Source: Rubripirellula reticaptiva
Lineage (GTDB): Bacteria; Planctomycetota; Planctomycetia; Pirellulales; Pirellulaceae
Direction of reading: 5' to 3'
Assembly: GCF_007860175.1 (NCBI RefSeq)
Contig: NZ_SJPX01000001.1
Span: forward strand, 434,001 to 498,000
DNA: 64,000 nucleotides
Part shown: positions 35,692-45,239 of the stretch, piece by piece
Layout of the letters: each line of letters starts with the position of its first letter
Position numbering within the stretch: the first letter of the stretch is position 1
Made by a program: the position numbers and the translations under genes
The notes under the pieces: model-generated
What the model was told of the DNA's origin: nothing
Databases searched by the model: none
What the model saw: the letters and a program-made list of their open reading frames with translations, nothing else

Positions 35692-35723
35692 GGTTCGTTA
35701 TCTATCTGTTCGCGAAATACGTC

Positions 35724-35951
35724 TTAGAGGGATGATGTTTCAACGCTGTGATGCATATTTGGCATCGGCATGAAGTGTTTTTTCTGCTGATAGTCGACGG
35801 CTCGTTCAATCACGTCGTCCATCGATTCCTTCACGACAATTCGATCGCCCGATGTCAACGTAATGAACGTGTCGGGGCGGCGTTCGACGTATCGAATCAG
35901 TTCGGCATTGAGCACGAAAGGTTCGTCATCGAGTCGAGTGAGCTTGATCAT
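35724..35951 (-). CDS. flbD: FlbD-family protein
   Basis: A 75-residue protein from the ATG at 35951; the upstream frame to 36014 is discarded because this start gives the family N-terminus MIKLTRLDDEPFVLNAELI. The pattern ITLTSGDRIVVKESMDDVI, then a Gln/Lys/His-rich tail, matches FlbD (pfam06289). These small proteins occur at the head of motA-motB operons in many bacteria; their role is unclear. First gene of the leftward flagellar operon, about 30 bases from motA. Confidence 0.85.
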   Translation of the reverse strand: MIKLTRLDDEPFVLNAELIRYVERRPDTFITLTSGDRIVVKESMDDVIERAVDYQQKKHFMPMPNMHHSVETSSL

Positions 35952-36209
35952 CAAAATACCCCGGTGCTTCGACGCAAACGCTTGTTTGCGTGGCAGCCAC
36001 CGATCACTTGACAACGTGTCAACGAACGGTCCGCCAATGAATGCTAGGACACGTTGCGCGACGGAGACGGATGAGGCGAAAAAGAAACACCATCTTCCCT
36101 GTTTGTCCGGACCGGGCGATCCGTTACAGACCGCACAACCAAATCAACCCGTATCAAAGCTGAGATGATCAGCGACGAAAGACTCGATTGCACTGCAGAA
36201 CCAACACGA

Positions 36210-36920
36210 TTAACCTCGCGATGGCCGGTACAGATCAAGACTCGATCGGCCCGCCAGGCTGGCGTAGATGGCAACGATCTCTTTCAATCCCAGCAAAAAT
36301 GACTTCTCCGTCATTGGCTCGCCAGCAGACGATGTTCCGATCGCAAAGTAATAGTCCGCTGGAATCCCGAACGCCAATTCGATTTCCGACAAATCGTCTG
36401 TCGCAACGATGACTGCTTCGACATCGACGGTTTGCGTTTCGCCATACGGGGTCGCGTAGGTGATTCGAAAATCGGGGGGGATGTCACTGGTGTCTTCATC
36501 CGGTTCGTCAGCCTGAACATCCACCGTTTCGATGCGAGTCACTTTGGCGGGACAACGCAAGCGGTCTCGAAGCAAATCAGTCTGCATCAACGGTTCCAGC
36601 GCACCGCCGATCCATTCCTTGTATGTCATCGGCAGTGTCGAGATTGTGTCGGACTGCTGAGCAGCGAGCGCTGAAACCGCCAAGGGTGACAACGATCGAT
36701 CGGGCAGCATCGGCAGCGGATCTTCGTCGTGCCCGCGATGCGAATTCGCGATCGAGGTGGCTTCGATGATCGTGACGTCATACCCCATGAAACGACCATA
36801 CAACGCAGCTTCGATCCCCAGCGGTCCTGCGCCGATGACCGCAATCGAACCCGGCGGATCTAATGTCGCAGCATCGTCATCAAGTTCTTCATCAGGCATC
36901 GGTTCAGCGTCGTTCGTCAT
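36210..36920 (-). CDS. half-size FAD/NAD(P)-binding protein
   Basis: A 236-residue protein with start at the ATG at 36920. An acidic lead (EELDDDAATLDPP) precedes a Rossmann motif SIAVIGAGPLGIEAALYGRFMGYDVTIIE (GxGxxG plus acidic end of strand 2), then a region ending VEAVIVATDD. The fold resembles the FAD domain of pyridine-nucleotide reductases, but the second NAD domain and C-terminal dimerisation parts are absent, so it is about half the normal length. No redox Cys pair seen. About 30 bases downstream of thiO in the same direction, so possibly one operon. Function unknown. Confidence 0.7.
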   Translation of the reverse strand: MTNDAEPMPDEELDDDAATLDPPGSIAVIGAGPLGIEAALYGRFMGYDVTIIEATSIANSHRGHDEDPLPMLPDRSLSPLAVSALAAQQSDTISTLPMTYKEWIGGALEPLMQTDLLRDRLRCPAKVTRIETVDVQADEPDEDTSDIPPDFRITYATPYGETQTVDVEAVIVATDDLSEIELAFGIPADYYFAIGTSSAGEPMTEKSFLLGLKEIVAIYASLAGRSSLDLYRPSRG

Positions 36921-36965
36921 AAAAATGGACAGCAAAGAGTAAAAGTGTCGTAGAAGAATATCGTT

Positions 36966-38129
36966 TTAATTCGGTTGCGTCTGCTGTTTGCCGACGCGAA
37001 AGGCATCCAAGTTGATCGCGGGTTCTTTACCCGTGATTAAGTCGGCAATCACCACCGCAGTACCGGGCGACAAGTGGATGCCGCTGCGAAAGTGACCGGC
37101 CGCGACGTACACGTTTGTGGTATCGGGAACTCGTCCGATCATTGGGAAACCGTCAAAGGTCAGCGGCCGCAATCCGGACCACTGAGCGAGACGATCAGCT
37201 GACTTCAATTCAGGAATCAACGAAACGGCAAAATCCGACAACGAATCTAGCATCGCTTCGTCAGTCCCCAACTGGAACCCGACCTCTTCTTCGCAAGATC
37301 CAACCAAAGTCGCCCCGTCGTCGCGGCACATCACATACCGATGCCCGACGTTCACAACGCTTCGCACCAATGGCTTGTCCGTTTTCAGCAACAGGACTTG
37401 TCCGCGAATCGGCACGATCGACTGCTGCAGTTGCAAGGCGTCAGCAATTTGCCCAGTCCATGTTCCTCCGCACATCACAACCGCATCCGCTTCGAACCAA
37501 TGATCGCCGCTGCGTACCGCGGGCGGTGACGCCAGCACCGCATTTACCGGTGACATTCGAATCTTGTCGACAGGTGCATCTTCAATCACAGAGACTCCGG
37601 CGCTACGGCACGCCACCGCAAGAGCCTGCAAGAAACGCGGTGTTCGAATTTGGTACTCGTCTGGCACCCACCATGCCGACGCCATCTGTTTTCCAGTGGC
37701 ATCAACACGGCCAACCCAATCTCTGATCGCCGGCTCGCGCCGCGCAACCTCATTAACATCCACCGATTCGCACACGATCCCCAGTTCGTCCCAGTAACCT
37801 GTCATCCCGACCATCGCAGCACGCTCGCCAGGCGTATCGGCCAAATACCATCCGCCGCAACGGTGAAAACCGATGTCGATCGACGAGATATTGTTTAGCT
37901 TTGCGATCCAATCTGGAAACAATCGATGCGACAGCCCGCGTAGTTGATCGATAGGGTCGGTCGCCGAATCAAAATTTGCCGGCGGCAAGATCCCAGCTGC
38001 GGCCCATGATGTACCACGACCGAGCTTGTCGCGATCGATGACCGTGACTCGCAAGCCACGGTTTGCCAATTCCCACGCGATACTCAATCCGACCGCGCCG
38101 CCGCCGACGATTAGAATGTGCTGAGTCAT
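36966..38129 (-). CDS. thiO: glycine oxidase-like FAD enzyme (ThiO)
   Basis: A 387-residue flavoenzyme of the DAO family. N-terminal Rossmann ILIVGGGAVGLSIAWELANRGLRVTVIDRDKLGRGTSWAAAGILPP, then GEVLLL-type beta region and a C-terminal GLRPLTFDGFPMIGRVPDTTNVYVAAGHFRSGIHLSPGTA, typical of ThiO/glycine oxidase, which supplies dehydroglycine for thiamine thiazole. No thiS/thiG beside it, so an amino-acid oxidase or sarcosine-type substrate is possible. Its ATG overlaps the stop of the upstream DUF2064 gene (ATGA). Confidence 0.8.
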   Translation of the reverse strand: MTQHILIVGGGAVGLSIAWELANRGLRVTVIDRDKLGRGTSWAAAGILPPANFDSATDPIDQLRGLSHRLFPDWIAKLNNISSIDIGFHRCGGWYLADTPGERAAMVGMTGYWDELGIVCESVDVNEVARREPAIRDWVGRVDATGKQMASAWWVPDEYQIRTPRFLQALAVACRSAGVSVIEDAPVDKIRMSPVNAVLASPPAVRSGDHWFEADAVVMCGGTWTGQIADALQLQQSIVPIRGQVLLLKTDKPLVRSVVNVGHRYVMCRDDGATLVGSCEEEVGFQLGTDEAMLDSLSDFAVSLIPELKSADRLAQWSGLRPLTFDGFPMIGRVPDTTNVYVAAGHFRSGIHLSPGTAVVIADLITGKEPAINLDAFRVGKQQTQPN

Positions 38130-39025
38130 CGCTTGTTTCCGAGTCTGTCGAGCGGGATTTGAGGATACGATTCGCCGCGAAGGATGCGTTCGACTTGGTC
38201 GCCTAGACCGCTGGTCGCGAACTCGCCGATAGAAGCCTTGCTGACTGAGCCACTTCCAATGCCGGACGGCGTCTGGTCACCTGCCAACGACTGACGCAGC
38301 CGATTGAGCTCAACGATGGTGTCGATGTCCTCGCGTTGGTCCACCAGCGCCAGTTTCAAACCGGCCCTGGCGACTCGATCGACCGTGATCGACAACACGT
38401 CAGCGGTGCTCCAAGGCATGTCGCAAAAGATTTTACCCAGTTGATTTGAGGCGGCGTGATGCCTGCGCATCCCGATTAAATAGTATCCGCCATCGGCCGC
38501 CGGTCCCAACACCACGTCATGATCCAACATCGCCAGTGCAGCTTGTTCGACGTCGGCCTGCGTCAATGTGGGACAGTCCGCGCCGATCAAAATCACGCTG
38601 CCGGCCTTCGATTCCTTAGCTTCCTTGTCCTGGGCACCCAATGAACGCTCGCCCATGTCGCGAAACCAGTGATTCATCCGGTCTCCCAAATCACCGTGAC
38701 ATTGAACTGAATAAGACCAATCGTCTTGAATTCCCCACGACGCCAACTCGTCTAGCAGCAACCTTTCAGCGTTCGGGGGTGAGAAAACCAGCGACCGCGA
38801 ATCACCGGCATGACGAAGCGAGAGACAAAGCTGTTGAACGAACAAACGATGTATGCGTGCTGCTTGATCTTCGCCAATTGATGCCGCCAAGCGTGTCTTG
38901 ACGTCACCGGGACGCCAATACTTCATCATCACTCCCAGATGAAAACGAGCTTCGTTCGATTCGGATTGTACGGCTTGCAACGAGAGGTCATGCAAAGGAA
39001 CGCCAGCTAGCCACAGAGAAAACAA
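38126..39025 (-). CDS. TIGR04282/DUF2064 glycosyltransferase-like protein
   Basis: A 299-residue ORF with GVMMKYWRPGDVKTRLAASIG, the family motif (K-x-P-x-G-x-V-K-T-R), VILIGADCPTLTQADVEQA, VVLGPAADGGYYLIGM and IFCDMPWSTADVL, the nucleotidyl/glycosyl-transferase A fold pattern of DUF2064. Members near arsenosugar or cofactor genes are called ArsG-like; here the target is unknown. Its N-terminal 30 residues before the motif are not family-like, so the true start may be downstream (Met at ~33 or a TTG at 38980). It is coupled to thiO by a 4-base overlap. Confidence 0.78.
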   Translation of the reverse strand: MFSLWLAGVPLHDLSLQAVQSESNEARFHLGVMMKYWRPGDVKTRLAASIGEDQAARIHRLFVQQLCLSLRHAGDSRSLVFSPPNAERLLLDELASWGIQDDWSYSVQCHGDLGDRMNHWFRDMGERSLGAQDKEAKESKAGSVILIGADCPTLTQADVEQAALAMLDHDVVLGPAADGGYYLIGMRRHHAASNQLGKIFCDMPWSTADVLSITVDRVARAGLKLALVDQREDIDTIVELNRLRQSLAGDQTPSGIGSGSVSKASIGEFATSGLGDQVERILRGESYPQIPLDRLGNKR

Positions 39026-39200
39026 AGGATCGGGAAATACGTCGCAAGATTCGGCGTAGACGATTAAACTAGAGGCTCAAGCAAAATGAATTGGTGGGTT
39101 CCAAGGGCGGAATTTTCCTTATTCGCTTAACTCGTCCCTTTAAACTTGTTATCTTCTCACAACTCCAACCTACTCTCCATGGGGTCACGGCCGGCAGCCC

Positions 39201-40796
39201 ATGACACAGCAACAGCTAACCTCGCAACGATTCCTCGAGATCGTCGCCAAGAGCGGCCTCGTTGACGCGAAAGCTACGGACCGGTTGGTCGCGAAGGTCA
39301 AGGAAAAGCTAGACGGAGCGCTGCCGTCTAACCCCAAAAAGTTGGCGGGGCTGTTCAAAAAAGAAGGTCTGTTGACGAGCTGGCACATCGAAAAGTTGCT
39401 GGCCGGCAAATACAAGGGATTCTTCCTGGGCAAGTACAAATTGCTCGGGCACATCGGCACTGGCGGAATGAGCAGTGTTTATCTGGCCGAACACGTCCGC
39501 ATGGGCGATAAGCGGGCAATCAAAGTGTTGCCCAAGAGTCGCGTTCGTGACGCGACTTATCTGGCCAGATTTCAGTTAGAAGCCAAAGCGATCGCGTCTC
39601 TCAATCACCCAAACATTGTGATGGCGTATGACATCGACAACGAGGGCGACGTTCACTACATCGTGATGGAGTATGTCGACGGGCTGGACCTGCAACAGTT
39701 GGTCAAGCGAGACGGCGCCATGGACTTTTCGACAGCCGCCAGCGTGCTTGGGCAAGCAGCACGCGGGCTCGAACACGCTCATCAGAATGGCGTCATCCAT
39801 CGAGACGTCAAACCGGCAAACCTGTTGATCGATCCCCATGGCATCGTGCGGCTGTTGGACATGGGACTGGCCCTGGTTGCCGCCAGCGACGACGAATCGT
39901 TAACGGTCGCTAACAACGAAAACGTGTTAGGCACAGCCGACTATCTAGCGCCCGAACAGGCTCTCAACAGCCACAAAGTCGATCACCGCGCCGACATCTA
40001 TGGACTCGGCTGTACACTATACTTCTTACTGACTGGCAAGGCACCGTTTAGCGACGGAACTCTTGCCCAACGTATCGCTAAACATCAAACCGAAATGCCA
40101 ACTTCGATCCGCCAACTGAGGCCCGATTGCCCCGGCGAACTCGAAGGTATCTGCGTCAAGATGATCCAAAAGGATCCAAAGTACCGATACCAGACCGCCG
40201 CAGATGTTGCCGAAGTCTTAGAAAAGTTTGCAGTCGCCGTTCCCAAGGGAACGGCAGTTATCGCTGGACTCGGTTCGCGTCCCGGATTTGACGATACCGG
40301 TTCATCATCAATCTCGCTGGACGATCTTAATCGTTCATCTATCGGGCATGGTGACACGATCAGCAACAAGAACGACGACACATTGACCAGCGCTCGCAGC
40401 AAACTGATCCGCGAAGGGATTAGTTCCGGTGACAGCGGTCGCTTGGTCGATGTCAAACAGCGACACGACATTGTCGACGGTAGTTTTCTGGATCTGCAAC
40501 TAGAATCTGGCTATCGCCCGAATTCCGAAGTGGGATCAAGAGGGAACCACGATGGTTCATCCGGTGGACGATCGTCTGGCTCTTCGTTGAGTGGAATTTC
40601 AGGGGCCTCGGATGTCCACGACCAGCGACATCAATTCTCGAACTCTCGCCCGCCAAGCGACCGACAGCGCGGTGGAAAAGACAGTCATGGCAAGGACAAG
40701 AAAGGCATCGACCCCATGTTGATCGGCGCTCTGGTGACTGCGCTGTTCATCGTCGCCTTATCGATCGGCTTCTTCTTGGCTCGCGTGACGAGCTAG
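39201..40796 (+). CDS. transmembrane Ser/Thr protein kinase
   Basis: A 531-residue Hanks-type kinase with the planctomycete-style N-terminal domain ([12 protein letters not shown]..., about 1-75). Kinase core: Gly loop GTGGMSSV (86-93), Lys at ~108 in RAIKVL, catalytic HRDVKPAN (200-207), the DFG position reads LLDMG (D220-M-G), activation segment ends APE (250-252), and [10 protein letters not shown] follows. Then a Ser/Gly/Asp-rich linker (~345-500) and a single C-terminal membrane helix ([20 protein letters not shown]). Six bases before a PlsC-family acyltransferase, so the two are likely one operon. Confidence 0.94.
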   Translation: MTQQQLTSQRFLEIVAKSGLVDAKATDRLVAKVKEKLDGALPSNPKKLAGLFKKEGLLTSWHIEKLLAGKYKGFFLGKYKLLGHIGTGGMSSVYLAEHVRMGDKRAIKVLPKSRVRDATYLARFQLEAKAIASLNHPNIVMAYDIDNEGDVHYIVMEYVDGLDLQQLVKRDGAMDFSTAASVLGQAARGLEHAHQNGVIHRDVKPANLLIDPHGIVRLLDMGLALVAASDDESLTVANNENVLGTADYLAPEQALNSHKVDHRADIYGLGCTLYFLLTGKAPFSDGTLAQRIAKHQTEMPTSIRQLRPDCPGELEGICVKMIQKDPKYRYQTAADVAEVLEKFAVAVPKGTAVIAGLGSRPGFDDTGSSSISLDDLNRSSIGHGDTISNKNDDTLTSARSKLIREGISSGDSGRLVDVKQRHDIVDGSFLDLQLESGYRPNSEVGSRGNHDGSSGGRSSGSSLSGISGASDVHDQRHQFSNSRPPSDRQRGGKDSHGKDKKGIDPMLIGALVTALFIVALSIGFFLARVTS

Positions 40797-40802
40797 CCGC
40801 CC

Positions 40803-42041
40803 ATGACCGTGGTCCTTGACCGACCCTACCAGTTCATTCCGCCTCACCGCGGCAACTGGTGGCCATCCTTTATCCAGACATTTCGACTGGTCGACTTCTA
40901 TTTAAAAAAGAAGGAGGGCGTTGTCGATTACGAGTGTCGTGGACTCCATCACTGGGAAGCCTCGCTGAAACGTGGCGACGGTATCCTTTTAGCGCCCAAC
41001 CATTGCCGTACTGCCGATCCGTTGGCACTAGGTTGGCCAGCACGCGAATTAAAGCATCACGTGCACGCAGTTGCATCATGGCACTTGTTCAACACCGGAC
41101 GTTTCGATTCCTTCGCCATCCAGAAAATGGGCGGCTTTAGTCTCAATCGCGAGGGGACCGATCGCGCGTCCCTTGAAATCGCAATTAGCATCCTTGTTGA
41201 TGCGAATCGACCTCTGATCTTGTTTCCCGAAGGCACGACCAACCGCACCAACGATGTTCTTAAACCGCTACTCGACGGCGTCGCCTTCATTGCCAGAACC
41301 GCCGCCCGACGCCGCGCCAAAGACTCGGGTGGACAAGTCGTGATGCACCCGATTGCCCTAAAGTACTTGTGCGTTGGCGACACGCGTGACTGGTGCGATC
41401 AACAACTTTCCGAGTTAGAAAATCGCTTAGGCTGGGCACGCAGCACGACCTTCTCAATCCTGCAGCGGACAACTCGTTTGGCCGAAGCATTGTTGTCGCT
41501 CAAAGAGATCCAGCACATCGGCACTGTTCAACCAGGTAGCCTGCCAAGCCGACGCGATCACTTGATCGAAAGAGTGCTCGACGTAAGTGAAATTCGGTTA
41601 GGAGTCTCGCGCGATGCCGATGGAATTCGCGGCCGGGTTAGAGCGATTCGCACCGAAATCGTCGCCCAGCATTTCGCAGCTATTAAAAACGGCAAAGAAC
41701 CGCTTGCTAGCCGAGATCGACTTGCCCGTGACGTAGATGCATCCGACTTAGCCCAGGATTTGATGTCATACCCCAACTGCTACATGCAACCTGACCAAGC
41801 GACCGACACGCGTATCGTCGAAACGATTCAACGGATGCAAGAAAGTTTCCTCGGCCGCTCGGATATTGGCGTTCCATTAAAAGTAGTGATTCAGTGCGAT
41901 GAGCCAATTCTGATTCCTGCTGAGAAAGCACCTCGAGGAGAAAGAGACCCACTGATGAACCGGCTCCAAGAAAGACTGACCATCATGCTGGAAAGTCTTT
42001 CAGCCGAAGCTCGAAATGCGGCCGACGCAGGCCTTTCCTAA
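40803..42041 (+). CDS. lysophospholipid/glycerol acyltransferase (PlsC family)
   Basis: A 412-residue protein with the PlsC motifs: LAPNHCRTADPLALG (HxxxxD), a GGFSLNREGTDR segment and LFPEGTTNR (the FPEG substrate-binding motif). The C-terminal ~200 residues are an extra, mostly polar, domain not seen in the 240-residue PlsC proteins. The family transfers acyl groups to lysophosphatidate or related lipids. Starts 6 bases after a transmembrane kinase gene, which hints at regulation of membrane lipid synthesis by phosphorylation; that link is inference. Confidence 0.85.
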   Translation: MTVVLDRPYQFIPPHRGNWWPSFIQTFRLVDFYLKKKEGVVDYECRGLHHWEASLKRGDGILLAPNHCRTADPLALGWPARELKHHVHAVASWHLFNTGRFDSFAIQKMGGFSLNREGTDRASLEIAISILVDANRPLILFPEGTTNRTNDVLKPLLDGVAFIARTAARRRAKDSGGQVVMHPIALKYLCVGDTRDWCDQQLSELENRLGWARSTTFSILQRTTRLAEALLSLKEIQHIGTVQPGSLPSRRDHLIERVLDVSEIRLGVSRDADGIRGRVRAIRTEIVAQHFAAIKNGKEPLASRDRLARDVDASDLAQDLMSYPNCYMQPDQATDTRIVETIQRMQESFLGRSDIGVPLKVVIQCDEPILIPAEKAPRGERDPLMNRLQERLTIMLESLSAEARNAADAGLS

Positions 42042-42145
42042 CCACGATTGGTCTCCATTGGACGCCTTGCAACATAGTTTCATCACGGAAGCTCACCAAC
42101 CGACCGTTTCCCGATTTCATATTGTCATCAACCAGCAAGACCAAC

Positions 42146-43249
42146 ATGATCATTGGCGTCCCGCGTGAAGTGAAAATCGACGAGTACCGTGTCGCGATGC
42201 TGCCTGTCGCGGTCGAAATGCTTACTCAAAAAGGTCACAAAGTCTTAATCGAATCGGGTGCCGGTTTAGGCAGCGGACTTGCCGACCATGACTACCTTTG
42301 CGCAGGCGCTGAAATGGTTGCCACGGGTGCCGACGTTTTCGCCCAAGCAGATTTAATTGTCAAAGTCAAAGAACCGCAGGCTGCTGAATACGAGCACATT
42401 CGGCCCGGCCAAATGCTATTCACCTATTTTCATTTTGCCGCAAACCGAACGCTGACCGATGCGATGGTCAGCAGCGGCTCAACCTGCTTGGCATACGAGA
42501 CATTGCGTGATGAAAAAGGTCGGCTGCCGCTGCTAACACCGATGAGCGAAGTGGCGGGGCGAATGAGCATCCAAGAGGGTGCCAAGTACCTTGAAAAGCC
42601 ACAAATGGGACGCGGCATCTTGTTGGGCGGCGTCCCCGGCGTCGCACCCGCGCACATCACCATCCTCGGTGGCGGGATAGTCGGTGCGAACGCTGCAAGA
42701 ATCGCAGCGGGATTTCAAGCTGACGTAGCAATCCTGGACGTCGATCTCGATCGACTTCGCTACCTCGACGACGTGATGCCGGCCAACGTCAACACTCTGT
42801 ACAGCGACCGCCACAACATTCTTGAACAGATCGAACGAGCCGACTTGGTGATCGGAGCAGTGTTAATTCCCGGTGCCAAGGCGCCGCAATTGGTTCGCGC
42901 CGAAGATTTGAAACGAATGAAACCTGGCAGCGTCATCATCGATGTTGCCGTCGATCAAGGTGGCTGTATCGAAACCAGTCACCCGACCACGCACAGCGAA
43001 CCGACCTACGTGATCGATGAAGTGGTCCACTACTGTGTCGCCAACATGCCGGGTGCCGTCGGTCGCACCAGCACCTTTGCACTCTGCAATGCAACGTTGC
43101 CATGGGTGCTACGCTTAGCCGAAATGGGTGCATCCGAAGTCATCAATTCAACCAATCCGTTACGCAGCGCGATCAACATTCACGCCGGCAAGATCGTCCA
43201 CTCCGGCGTCGCGTCTGCGTTTAATCAAGCGGCGTCACCACTTATCTAA
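42146..43249 (+). CDS. ald: alanine dehydrogenase
   Basis: A 367-residue protein with MIIGVPREVKIDEYRVAMLP at its N-terminus, VLIESGAGLGSGL, the pyruvate-binding KVKEP and the Rossmann segment ITILGGGIVGANAARIAAGFQADVAILDVD. SVIIDVAVDQGGCIETS and AVGRTSTFALCNATLPW are also Ald signatures. It reversibly deaminates L-alanine with NAD+. A TTG at 42122 adds eight residues; the ATG at 42146 gives the family N-terminus and is chosen. Follows plsC after about 100 bases, so probably a separate unit. Confidence 0.95.
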   Translation: MIIGVPREVKIDEYRVAMLPVAVEMLTQKGHKVLIESGAGLGSGLADHDYLCAGAEMVATGADVFAQADLIVKVKEPQAAEYEHIRPGQMLFTYFHFAANRTLTDAMVSSGSTCLAYETLRDEKGRLPLLTPMSEVAGRMSIQEGAKYLEKPQMGRGILLGGVPGVAPAHITILGGGIVGANAARIAAGFQADVAILDVDLDRLRYLDDVMPANVNTLYSDRHNILEQIERADLVIGAVLIPGAKAPQLVRAEDLKRMKPGSVIIDVAVDQGGCIETSHPTTHSEPTYVIDEVVHYCVANMPGAVGRTSTFALCNATLPWVLRLAEMGASEVINSTNPLRSAINIHAGKIVHSGVASAFNQAASPLI

Positions 43250-43287
43250 TCGCGGGCAAGGGACGTAAGTTGTCGCTCGCCAACGAC

Positions 43288-43995
43288 CTACACCGGCCAG
43301 GGTCTGCCAACCCACAGCAACTTGCCCCAACTCGTTTCACACTGCTGCGTCTCAAAGTGCTTTTCAAAACTTTGCATCAAGACATCCGGCATCCCTAGCC
43401 ACTGGTAATACGTTTCCGCTTCATGCTCGGTCATCGTCGCCAACGCATCACCCTTCGGATAAAGTCGGCGAACGATCGGCTGATTGGTGATCGCATGAGC
43501 CAACTGCAGGAATGTGGTCATCCAAGGCTCGACCACATACAGTCGGCCCTCTGGCTTCAATATTCGACGCATCTCAGATAACGACTCATCCAAGTCGGCG
43601 GGCAAGGTTGGCAAGTGATGCAGACCACCTTGCACGATCGCAATGTCATAAACAGAATCGTCCATCGGCAGCGATCGACAATCCGCTAAATGAAGCTGGG
43701 CTGGTCCGTCGTATCGCTCCAACAACGTATCCGACAAGTCAACGCCTTCGACGTTCGTGAACCCCAATCGCTGTAGCGCAACCAAACCGCCGCCGCGACC
43801 GCAAAAAAGTTCAATCACGGACGACTTCTTGTCCGCCTTGTCCAATCCAAACCTGCGAAGCCGTTTCAGAAATTTCTCGATTTCTTCCTCCGGCGTTTCA
43901 AATCGTTCATACGCAGCTTCCCATTGCGGGTCACAGCACAACTGCCCCGCAGCGACATGACGAACGATGTTCGCCGTTGATTGAGCGTCACTCAT
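43288..43995 (-). CDS. class I SAM-dependent methyltransferase
   Basis: A 235-residue protein with motif I VIELFCGRGGGLVALQRLGFTNVEGVDLS, motif II YDIAIVQGGLHHLP and an LKPEGRLYVVEPW post-motif, the typical Ubie/Methyltransf_11 fold. Substrate unknown. Its ATG overlaps the stop of the upstream glycosyltransferase (ATGA), so the two are co-translated; a lipid or glycan methylation step is plausible. Confidence 0.88.
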   Translation of the reverse strand: MSDAQSTANIVRHVAAGQLCCDPQWEAAYERFETPEEEIEKFLKRLRRFGLDKADKKSSVIELFCGRGGGLVALQRLGFTNVEGVDLSDTLLERYDGPAQLHLADCRSLPMDDSVYDIAIVQGGLHHLPTLPADLDESLSEMRRILKPEGRLYVVEPWMTTFLQLAHAITNQPIVRRLYPKGDALATMTEHEAETYYQWLGMPDVLMQSFEKHFETQQCETSWGKLLWVGRPWPV

Positions 43996-45191
43996 GCGCG
44001 TGCTCCCTGGTTTTCGCTAGCCGGGTGGCGATTCGCAAAGTTACGACGGTGCATTTTCAACACTCCCGCCATCAATGCCGCCATCGCTGTTTGAAATCCG
44101 ATCGCGACCAAGGTCACCCCCGGAACGACCAATCGCATCGTCTGCGGATAATCAAGACGTCCGAAATCCACGCGATACCACTGCACGATAACCGCCGCGA
44201 TCAAGACAACGCCGATTGCCGCAGCCACCAAACCGAACACCAAGCCGCGTTCGACGGTTAGCTTTTCCAATCGATCGTGAGGCGGCATCATGCCTTCGCG
44301 TGCGGCAAAAATTCGAGCCAAAGTGGCAAGCAACACACATTGCCAACCCAACAATCCCGCCAGACTTGCCACCAACAGTGTGTGAACGTCCAGCGCCGCA
44401 CCGCCAATTCGAACTTGCGGAATCGCCAGCGCGTAGCCGATCAGAGCAATCGCAATCAAAACCAAGCCGGGTCTAAAAAAGGTCCATTTCGGGCTGAAGA
44501 CCAAGAACAATCGCAGCGTCCGCCAACCATCACGAAACGTTCGCAGATGGGGACCATGTATCTTGCGTCCATCCGGATGAAGCGTGATCGGCACCTGTGA
44601 CATCGTCGCGTGATGCAATCCGCTTTTGATGATCATCTCGGTCGCGAATTCCATTCCCGGCGATCGCAAATCCAATCGATCGTAAAGGTCGCGAGTAAAT
44701 CCTCGCATACCACAGTACACATCGTTGATCGGAATCCGGAACATCAAACGCACTAACCAAGACAGCGCTGGATTTCCAAACCAGCGGTGCAGAAACGGCA
44801 TCGCCCCAGGCATCACTCGACCACCCCCGCGAGGCAACCGACAACCTTGCACCAAGTCAAACCCTTCACGCAGCCGTTCGACGAACGCCGGTATTTCAAG
44901 AAAGTCATAGCTGTCATCGGCGTCACCCATGATCACGTACTTGCCGTGCGCCGCCTCGATGCCGTGCATCAGCGCCGCGCCATAACCTCGCTCGACAACG
45001 TCAACCGTTCTTGCGCCCAAGCCTTCGGCGATTGACTTTGATGCATCCGTACTGCCATTGTCCGCGATCACGACTTCGCCGCGGATCCCAGCTTCGTCCA
45101 TCGCCCGGATTGCTTTCTCGATGCAAATGCCGAGCGTGTCAGCTTCGTTGAGACATGGCATAACGACCGAAAGTTCTAAGTTGTCGATCAA
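43992..45191 (-). CDS. membrane glycosyltransferase, family 2
   Basis: A 399-residue protein from a TTG start at 45191 (GGCAGGGC just upstream). GT-A domain: LSVVMPCLNEADTLGICIEKAI, then GEVVIADNGSTDAS, YVIMGDADDSYDF (metal-binding Asp) and a GCRLPRGGG-to-GMRGFTRDLYDRL region. The C-terminal half has four or more hydrophobic helices (RPGLVLIAIALIGYAL and others), as in dolichol-phosphate mannosyltransferase-like enzymes with a DPM-GtrB membrane tail. Likely moves a sugar to undecaprenyl phosphate. Coupled to the downstream methyltransferase. Confidence 0.88.
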   Translation of the reverse strand: MIDNLELSVVMPCLNEADTLGICIEKAIRAMDEAGIRGEVVIADNGSTDASKSIAEGLGARTVDVVERGYGAALMHGIEAAHGKYVIMGDADDSYDFLEIPAFVERLREGFDLVQGCRLPRGGGRVMPGAMPFLHRWFGNPALSWLVRLMFRIPINDVYCGMRGFTRDLYDRLDLRSPGMEFATEMIIKSGLHHATMSQVPITLHPDGRKIHGPHLRTFRDGWRTLRLFLVFSPKWTFFRPGLVLIAIALIGYALAIPQVRIGGAALDVHTLLVASLAGLLGWQCVLLATLARIFAAREGMMPPHDRLEKLTVERGLVFGLVAAAIGVVLIAAVIVQWYRVDFGRLDYPQTMRLVVPGVTLVAIGFQTAMAALMAGVLKMHRRNFANRHPASENQGARA

Positions 45192-45239
45192 TGCCCTGCC
45201 TTCGTATCAACGGTTCGGTGACAATGAAAAATAGTCGCT

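Noticed and set aside
35952-36209. Possible sigma-54 or sigma-28 promoter upstream of the flagellar operon
   Set aside because: No TGGCAC-N5-TTGC or TAAA-N15-GCCGATAA pattern was found on the minus strand in this spacer.
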